From: Rhizobiaceae bacterium UBA1291
GTDB lineage: Bacteria; Pseudomonadota; Alphaproteobacteria; Rhizobiales; Rhizobiaceae
Direction: 5' to 3'
DNA length: 10,714 nt
Assembly (NCBI GenBank): GCA_002307905.1
Contig: DBUL01000239.1
Span: forward strand, 26,184 to 36,897
A program made the translations under genes and the position numbers. This document shows, piece after piece, positions 5,732 to 10,714 of this stretch. The number at the start of each line of letters is the position of its first letter. Positions within the stretch are counted from its first letter, which is position 1. The notes under the pieces are model-generated. The model had not been told where the DNA came from and did no database searches. It saw only the letters and a list, made by a program, of their open reading frames with translations.

Positions 5732-7309
5732 TTACGCGGCCTGATGATTCCAGGGAAGCAAATCATCGATCTGTCTCTGCTTATGCCCTCTGACGATGGC
5801 TGAGAGCGTGCGGGTCAGGTAGACTTGTGGATCGACGGCATTGAGTTTGCAGGTTTCGATCAGCGAGGCGATAGTCGCCCAGTTCTCGGCCCCGGCATCG
5901 TGCCCGGCAAAGAGTGCGTTCTTCCGATTGAGGGCTATCGGCCGGATGGTTCGCTCGACGCCGTTGTTGTCGATCTCGACGCGACCGTCGGTCACGAAGA
6001 GCTTCAGGCCATCCCAATATCTGGCGATGTAGGCCAGAGCCTCCCCAAGCGGGGACTTGGTCGCGACACGGGCACGGTGATGGGCAAGCCAGGTCTGCAT
6101 GTCGGCGACGAGCGACGCAGACCGTTCCTGTCGTCCGGCAAGTCGAGCCTCTGGGTCGAGGCCACGCAGTTCGCCCTCGATCCGATAAAGTTCGCTGATG
6201 CGTTTGACGCCGTCCTCGGCAATCGGTGCTGCTCCGTTGCGGGTGATCTCCACCAGCTTGCGACGGGCGTGCGCCCAGCAATAGGCAAGCCGAATGTCCG
6301 GTCCGACACGCTCTGGCGCGATCAGCCTGTTGTATCCGGCATAGCCGTCGACCTGCAGGATGCCCGAGAAGCCGTGCAATATCCGTTCGGCATGAATGCC
6401 TCCTCGACCGGGCGCATAGGTGAAAGCAACGCCTGGCGGAGCACCGCCGCCCCATGGACGATCATCCCGCGCCAGCGCCCAGAAGTATCCGGTCTTGGTC
6501 TTGCGCGAGCCAGGGTCAAGCACCGGCGCACGCGTCTCGTCCATGAACAGCTTGGTCGAGCGCTTGAGGTCGGCAATGAGGGCATAGAAGACGGGGCGCA
6601 ATTCGAACGCTGCCCGGCCGACCCAATCGGCAAGGGTGGAGCGGTCGAGATCAATGCCCTGGCGGCCGATGATCTGGGCCTGTCGATAGAGCGGAAGGTG
6701 ATCGGCATATTTGGAAACCAGCACATGGGCGACCGTCGCTTCGGTCGGCAGGCCTGCCGGGATCAGCCGTGCCGGAGCCGGGGCCTGAACGACGCCGTCG
6801 GTGCAGGCACGGCATGCATATTTGGGGCGACGGGTGACGATGACGCGGAACTGCGCCGGGACGACGTCCAACCGTTCGGAGACATCCTCGCCGATGCGGT
6901 GCAGGCAACCGCCGCAGCCGCAGATCAGGCTTCCCGGCTCGATCACCTCTTCGATACGAGGAAGATGCTTTGGAAGAAAGCCGCGATTGATTGCGCGTGG
7001 CTTGGTGACTCTACTCCCGACAGGAGCGTCCGTCTCATCCTCGGCATGGATCACCGCCATGGCCGTTTCCAGGTCTTCCAGGGCCAGGTCGAATTGGTCA
7101 GGATCGGCCTTCTCGGATTTGCGTCCGAAGGCTGCCTGCTTGAACGCTGCGACGAGCTTCTCAAGCCGTTCGATCCGCTCATCCTTGCGGGCGATATGCT
7201 CGTCCTTGCTGGCTATCGCGACATCCTTGGCCGCCTCGCGGGCCCGCGCCGCGATCAGCATCGCCTTCAAGGCGGCAACATCATCGGGAAGTTCGGCGGC
7301 ATCAGACAT
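5732..7309 (-). CDS. tnpC: IS66-family transposase TnpC (DDE)
   Basis: 525 residues, full length for IS66 TnpC, the catalytic transposase. A coiled-coil-like N-terminus (about residues 15-58) precedes a zinc-binding segment with C130, C132, C135 and C166/C169. The DDE residues are probably D257 in MDET, D321 in VDGYAGY and E452 in NNGVERTIRP. The C-terminal region (LIETCKLNAVDPQVYL and on) is the usual IS66 tail. It is separated from tnpB by 69 bases with no strong ribosome site. No frameshift is seen, so it should be functional. A long open frame on the opposite strand is only a shadow of this gene. Confidence 0.97.
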   Translation of the reverse strand: MSDAAELPDDVAALKAMLIAARAREAAKDVAIASKDEHIARKDERIERLEKLVAAFKQAAFGRKSEKADPDQFDLALEDLETAMAVIHAEDETDAPVGSRVTKPRAINRGFLPKHLPRIEEVIEPGSLICGCGGCLHRIGEDVSERLDVVPAQFRVIVTRRPKYACRACTDGVVQAPAPARLIPAGLPTEATVAHVLVSKYADHLPLYRQAQIIGRQGIDLDRSTLADWVGRAAFELRPVFYALIADLKRSTKLFMDETRAPVLDPGSRKTKTGYFWALARDDRPWGGGAPPGVAFTYAPGRGGIHAERILHGFSGILQVDGYAGYNRLIAPERVGPDIRLAYCWAHARRKLVEITRNGAAPIAEDGVKRISELYRIEGELRGLDPEARLAGRQERSASLVADMQTWLAHHRARVATKSPLGEALAYIARYWDGLKLFVTDGRVEIDNNGVERTIRPIALNRKNALFAGHDAGAENWATIASLIETCKLNAVDPQVYLTRTLSAIVRGHKQRQIDDLLPWNHQAA

Positions 7310-7378
7310 GGCCGGAAGCTATCAAATCCGGAGCCGATTTGCCTCTGCAATTTGCCCTGCTGAGTCATCGTGCCGCAG

Positions 7379-7732
7379 CTATTCGATGGCCTCCGGCGTT
7401 CTCGTCAGGACGGCATGAACCCGCCGCCAATCAAGGCCCGCGAATAGCGCTTCGAACTGGGCATGGGTCAGCGTCATCAGCCCATCCTTGATGGTGGGCC
7501 AAGTGAACGTGTGCTCTTCCAGCCTTTTGTAGGCCATGACGATCCCGGAACCGTCCCAGTAGATCAGCTTCAATCGGTCCGCTTTGCGTGACCGGAATAC
7601 AAAGACCGTTCCGGTGAAGGGGTCCTTGTGCAGCTCGTTCTTCACAAGTGCCGCCAATCCGTCATGCCCCTTGCGGAAGTCTACGGGTTTGGTCGCCACC
7701 ATGATGCGCACGCGATTCGATGGAAAGATCAT
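7379..7732 (-). CDS. tnpB: IS66-family accessory protein TnpB (Orf2)
   Basis: 117 residues. It matches the conserved small IS66 Orf2 protein: KPVDFRKGHDGLAALV, FVFRSRKADRLKLIYWDGSG and KRLEEHTFTWP. It is required with TnpA and TnpC for transposition of the three-gene IS66 elements, although its biochemical role is not well defined. The ATG overlaps the tnpA stop (ATGA), showing translational coupling. It is intact and of normal length. Confidence 0.96.
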   Translation of the reverse strand: MIFPSNRVRIMVATKPVDFRKGHDGLAALVKNELHKDPFTGTVFVFRSRKADRLKLIYWDGSGIVMAYKRLEEHTFTWPTIKDGLMTLTHAQFEALFAGLDWRRVHAVLTRTPEAIE

Positions 7733-8115
7733 GTCGCCGCCAAGGCACGCGCGATGGCGGCGATCCGGACGGCAGACGCACCTTCCTCAAGACGGATAGT
7801 GACCGGACCGATGACAATCTCGGTGCGGGAGGTCTGCTTGGCTGTTGGCGGCTCAGGTGCTGTCGTCTCGATAACCATGGCCGCGAATTCGACTGCATCT
7901 TCAGGCTCAGGCAAAACTAGCTTGCCCTGACGCGCCAGTGTTCGCCAGGACGAAAGGTGATTGGCCTTAATGCCATAGCGCTCGGCGACTTCGTTCACCG
8001 TCACGCCCGGACGCAAGCTCTCCGCGACGATCCGCGCCTTGACCTCTTCCGGCCACTGACGATGAGCCTCACGTCGGCCCCGCCGCGTCGTGAGAACCTC
8101 CAATGTAGTATCCAT
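7729..8115 (-). CDS. tnpA: IS66-family accessory protein TnpA (Orf1), helix-turn-helix
   Basis: 128 residues. The N-terminal helix-turn-helix of the transposase-8/IS3 OrfA type covers roughly residues 20-62, with VTVNEVAERYGIKANHLSSW as its core. The C-terminal half ends in the typical IS66 segment IRLEEGASAVRIAAIARAL. It is probably a DNA-binding or regulatory partner of TnpC. AGGAG sits seven bases before the ATG. The start codon lies inside one copy of a short direct repeat (8110-8125 and 8136-8149). It is the first gene of the tnpABC operon. Confidence 0.95.
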   Translation of the reverse strand: MDTTLEVLTTRRGRREAHRQWPEEVKARIVAESLRPGVTVNEVAERYGIKANHLSSWRTLARQGKLVLPEPEDAVEFAAMVIETTAPEPPTAKQTSRTEIVIGPVTIRLEEGASAVRIAAIARALAAT

Positions 8116-8149
8116 GGAGAAACTCCTTGCTGCTCATCCATGGAAACTC
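8110..8149. repeat. Near-perfect direct repeat at the tnpA start
   Basis: ATCCATGGAGAAACTC (8110-8125) recurs as ATCCATGGAAACTC (8136-8149), differing by a two-base deletion. The first copy contains the tnpA start codon, and the pair brackets its ribosome binding site. It may be an operator for self-control or a chance duplication. Confidence 0.45.
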
Positions 8150-8171
8150 GATCACAGATCAGGCGACAGTG

Positions 8172-8199
8172 GGCAATGTGGGGGTAGAACACCGGTTAC
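8172..8199. repeat. Right terminal inverted repeat of the IS66-type element
   Basis: Read inward on the minus strand it begins GTAACCGGTGTTCT, matching the left end at 20 of 28 positions. Its first bases supply the TAA that now ends the 5' part of the effector gene. Confidence 0.9.
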
Positions 8200-8207
8200 A
8201 TTTCACT
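8200..8207. repeat. 8-bp target-site duplication, right copy
   Basis: ATTTCACT, identical to 3615-3622 and directly outside the right terminal repeat. On the minus strand it encodes the S, E and start of M in the QLSEM end of the effector's 5' part. Confidence 0.93.
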
Positions 8208-8873
8208 GAGCTGGATCGAATTTTCGATGAAGTTTCTCAATTCGGCATATGCCAATTGCTCAGCCTCCTCATCGCTGTCAGTGATTATGCGAAACTTGTC
8301 ATAGACTGCCTTGAAGTTTTGATTTTGTCGCAAAACCACAAGCGCTGGAACCGGCTGATCGTCGACGTGGATTTCCACCTTATCGTCGCGCCGCTTTCGA
8401 TACTCGAGCCATTCCGTCTCAAGAAATGATGGCGTCTGGATAGATACTTGAAAATCAGAATCGATTATGGAGAGGCCCCAAGATTTGACCTCGGTCTCCT
8501 TTTGCTTCGCGTATCGATGCAGGTCGTTGTGTGGAATTTCCTTGTTGAGTAGCAGTGCCCAATTCCGGATCTTCTTGTCGCCTAGAATGGCGGCAATACC
8601 GCCTTCATTCAGTTGCAGTTTCTTCAGATCCGTTCCGATTTTCTTACGGACGCCAGATACGGGATCCTTGTTATCCAATTCCTGGCCGTATGCTTGATAT
8701 GCCGTACCGACGCGGAGATTAAGGCCATCCAACCCGAGATCCCCACCCTTGTCGCCGATGGGCTGATAGTCCGCCCCATACTTGGTGCCTAGGAGAACGT
8801 TGCAAATGCTTTCCCAGGCATCCCCATGATAATCCAGATACCAGAGCCCCACTTTACTGCCCCATATCAGCAT
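8200..8873 (-). pseudogene. ABC-3C effector gene, 5' part (restriction-nuclease-like domain), split by transposon
   Basis: The first 225 codons of the split effector. An early block WESICNVLLGTKYGADYQPI is followed by GGDLGLDG at residues 43-50 and AYQAY at 58-62. This spacing resembles the PD-(D/E)xK restriction-endonuclease fold with D45/D49 and Q60, but a Tyr stands at 62 where a Lys is usual, so catalysis by the textbook mechanism is uncertain. A helical segment rich in basic residues and a second alpha/beta part follow. The reading frame stops at a TAA lying in the transposon's right end. The in-frame remainder is at 3356-3622. The ATG at 8873 is the only start before an upstream stop at 8886-8888; GGAG lies unusually close, two bases away. 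The truncated 225-residue protein could still be made, without its C-terminal domain. Confidence 0.85.
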
Positions 8874-9242
8874 ATCTCCGCAGTGCTAGATGGCACGTGC
8901 TTTCCAAAACAGCAACGACAAACAACGATAGGCTGTAGCGTTATAAATTTCTTGTAGGCCTAGTGGCCGAACGCAAATCCGGCTTCACAGGCGCTGCGGT
9001 CGTCGCGGAGGCAGAATAGTCCCGATCTGGCAGGGTCACGCTAGGGCCAACCGGTTCATCGGATGACCCGATCAAGGTGGGGATAGCCAGCCCTTGCGGG
9101 GATAGAAAGCAGTGCATCTAGGATGTTGTTGGCCGTTCAAAGGCGGAGCGCGAGAGATAAAGGTTCCATAGCGCAAGCCTGAGTTGCCTTTTCAGTCCCC
9201 TTGAGACAGGCTTTGTGTATCGATTCAACCCCGAGGCAAGCC
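8874..9242. promoter_or_regulatory. Divergent intergenic region between effector and OLD-family nuclease
   Basis: This stretch separates the two divergent genes and should hold both promoters. It has an AT-rich TTATAAATTT tract near 8940-8950 that could serve the leftward promoter. GGCCTAGTGGCC lies at about 8958-8969. A direct repeat GGGGATAG occurs at 9079-9086 and 9098-9105, 19 bases apart in start. I see no convincing gene or tRNA. A -35/-10 pair with good spacing could not be fixed for either direction. Confidence 0.45.
9233..9236 (+). promoter_or_regulatory. Ribosome binding site fixing a GTG start
   Basis: GAGG six bases before GTG at 9243-9245 supports this non-ATG start for the OLD-family gene. 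No ATG in frame precedes the Walker A strand closely enough to compete. Confidence 0.6.
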
Positions 9243-10714
9243 GTGCACATCGAAAACCTAACCCTGCAAAACTTCCGTTGCTTCGGCGCAACGCCGGTCA
9301 CAATGACCTTAAAGCCTGGCACGAACGCATTCGTGGGTAACAATGGATCGGGCAAGACTGCGGCGCTGGAGGGACTGAAGCGGCTCTTCTCGCCTGTCGC
9401 CGCAGACAGGCAGATCCGTCTATCAGATGTTCATTTCGGACCGAATGAGGACGCGCAGACCCTTAGGGGAATTGAGCGAGAGATCGTGATCGATGCCGTG
9501 TTTGGCTTTGCCGCGGAGACCGAACCGATGGTCTTTAATGATCTCTTTTTCTCCGCCTCGGACAACACACTGAAGGTCAGGATCCGGCTCGAATGCAAGT
9601 TCTTAAGCAGCGACTCTAAAACCGATGACCTCGAGACCAAGATCTATTCGATCAAGACGCTGGACCCCGTGCCATTCGGTCCTGACGATGAACGGAAAAG
9701 CCCGCTTCGCGGGCGGGCGACACAGTATGCCGAAGTGATCTATATTCCGGCTCACAGGGACGCGCGTGGCGTGAGCCAGACCGCGTTGAGAAACCTGCTT
9801 CATCGATTAGAATCGTCGGCTGATTGGAACGATGATACTCGAATGAAATCAAAGGGATTTGCAAATGATTTGGAGGACAACCTCAATGCCACCGAGGCCA
9901 TCAAGTATGTAAGCAAAACCCTCGATGGCTTCTGGAAGTCGCTGCACGACGGGCATTACGACGGCACACCGCGCCTCGGGGTGGTGGCAACAGAATTTCA
10001 GAAGCTGATCCGCGATCTGACGATAAGGTTCAGCAAGTCTCCTGGAGGTGGCCAGAGATATATGGAAGAGCTCAGCGAAGGGCAAACATCACTCTTGTAC
10101 TTCGCTTTGGCTGCAACCTATCAGACCCTGATTTGGGAAATGCAGAAGTCCTTGCCAAACGGCCTCAGCGGATTTCATCCTTCAGATTTCACTTTCCCGG
10201 CGCTCACGATTTTCGCTCTCGAGGAGCCGGAAAACCATCTCTCTCCGTTCTATCTTCCACGGCTGGTCGCACTGCTGGACAAGTTGAACGAAACTGGATC
10301 CGCACAGGCGATCGTGACCAGCCACGCGACCAGTATTCTGAGTCGGATCCCGCCCCGGAACGTTCGCTACTTCCGGAACTGTCCAGAAACCCTAACGAGC
10401 TCCGCGCTTGAGTTGCCGTTACCCAAGGAAAGTAGCGAGGAAGACAAGTTCATCCAACAGGTCATCCTTGCGAACCCCGAGGTCTATTTCGCGCGTCTGG
10501 TGATCATTGGCGAAGGCGATACCGAACGTGTCGTGATACCAAAAATCGCGGAAGCATTCGATGCCAGCCTCGACCCCTCCTTCACCGCGTATGTATCCAT
10601 TGGGGGCCGACACGCGCAGCATCTATGGAGACTGTTGAACGGTCTGAAGATCCCCCACTTGACCCTTCTTGATTTCGATCTAGGTCGCCACGGCGGCGGT
10701 ACCGGACGCCTGAA
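9243..10714 (+). CDS. OLD-family ATP-dependent endonuclease (AAA/ABC ATPase plus TOPRIM), 3' end beyond window
   Basis: An open frame of 490 codons that runs off the right edge. An ABC-type ATPase comes first: Walker A GNNGSGKT at residues 32-39, a signature-like LSEGQTSLLYFAL from 277, Walker B LTIFALEEPENHL at 321-333 and VTSHAT at 358-363. A TOPRIM nuclease domain follows, with GEGDTE (E424, E428) and LLDFDLGR (D477, D479), the acidic residues that bind metal in OLD nucleases. These proteins cut or nick DNA in phage defence, alone or with a UvrD-like helicase as in Gabija. GTG is chosen as start because GAGG lies six bases upstream and LTLQNFRCF follows, the usual N-terminal beta strand. 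It is divergent from the split effector. Whether a helicase gene follows cannot be seen. Confidence 0.92.
   Translation, partial: MHIENLTLQNFRCFGATPVTMTLKPGTNAFVGNNGSGKTAALEGLKRLFSPVAADRQIRLSDVHFGPNEDAQTLRGIEREIVIDAVFGFAAETEPMVFNDLFFSASDNTLKVRIRLECKFLSSDSKTDDLETKIYSIKTLDPVPFGPDDERKSPLRGRATQYAEVIYIPAHRDARGVSQTALRNLLHRLESSADWNDDTRMKSKGFANDLEDNLNATEAIKYVSKTLDGFWKSLHDGHYDGTPRLGVVATEFQKLIRDLTIRFSKSPGGGQRYMEELSEGQTSLLYFALAATYQTLIWEMQKSLPNGLSGFHPSDFTFPALTIFALEEPENHLSPFYLPRLVALLDKLNETGSAQAIVTSHATSILSRIPPRNVRYFRNCPETLTSSALELPLPKESSEEDKFIQQVILANPEVYFARLVIIGEGDTERVVIPKIAEAFDASLDPSFTAYVSIGGRHAQHLWRLLNGLKIPHLTLLDFDLGRHGGGTGRL

Larger units (their letters stand above)
3623..8199. mobile_element. IS66-family transposon carrying lysR-like and eamA-like passenger genes
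   Basis: 4577 bp. The ends are set by three agreeing signs: terminal repeats starting GTAAGCGGTGTT on the left and, inverted, GTAACCGGTGTT on the right; identical 8-bp flanks ATTTCACT; and precise restoration of one reading frame when the element and one flank copy are removed. The right 2.5 kb holds the usual IS66 trio tnpA, tnpB and tnpC on the minus strand. The left 2 kb holds a LysR regulator and a divergent EamA-type transporter. A standard three-gene IS66 element is near 2.5-2.7 kb, so this one is almost double. No second inverted repeat is visible between eamA and tnpC. Perfect duplications and intact genes suggest a recent insertion and a still complete element. Confidence 0.93.

Noticed and set aside
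5825..7363. Very long plus-strand open frame, 512 codons
   Set aside because: It lies fully antisense to the clear IS66 tnpC gene and has no family motif. GC-rich codon bias in tnpC keeps the opposite frame open.
9243..10714. Naming the OLD-family gene gajA
   Set aside because: The C-terminus and the following gene are outside the window. Without a helicase partner the specific system name is not justified.

Overview
The window looks like an accessory (defence-island) region of an alphaproteobacterium, most likely of the Rhizobiales. The moderately high GC, the codon use, the IS66-family transposase trio and the alphaproteobacterial style of the ThyA remnant all point that way, but the taxon is an inference. 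The main result is a three-gene ABC-ATPase conflict operon of the ABC-3C kind whose effector gene has been split by a 4577-bp IS66-family transposon carrying its own LysR regulator and EamA transporter genes.

Layout, left to right. Positions 1 to about 248 (minus strand) are the C-terminal third of thymidylate synthase, cut off abruptly just before the conserved PFNIASY segment. Positions 249-890 have no convincing gene, but 404-809 is packed with perfect or near-perfect hairpins and is a candidate structured RNA or repeat element. Positions 891-3622 (minus) hold the ATPase with a Rad50-like zinc hook, a small middle component, and the 3' end of the effector gene. Positions 3623-8199 are the transposon: left inverted repeat, lysR-like gene, divergently transcribed eamA-like gene, then tnpC, tnpB and tnpA, and the right inverted repeat. 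It is flanked by perfect 8-bp duplications of ATTTCACT (3615-3622 and 8200-8207). Positions 8200-8873 (minus) are the 5' part of the effector gene. Positions 8874-9242 are a divergent intergenic region, and 9243-10714 (plus) is the beginning of an OLD-family ATPase/TOPRIM nuclease that runs off the window.

Deleting the transposon and one copy of the 8-bp duplication rejoins the two effector halves in frame into one 310-codon gene. It has an N-terminal restriction-nuclease-like segment and a C-terminal segment ending in ADWLVRCPL. Its stop codon overlaps the start of the middle-component gene by four bases. The ancestral operon was therefore effector, middle component, ATPase, transcribed leftward from the region near 8900 and divergent from the OLD-family nuclease. 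The insertion separates the native promoter and the nuclease segment from the other components. The C-terminal segment, middle component and ATPase now lie directly downstream of, and in the same direction as, the transposon's lysR gene.

Functional names rest on motif recognition by eye. No database search was possible.
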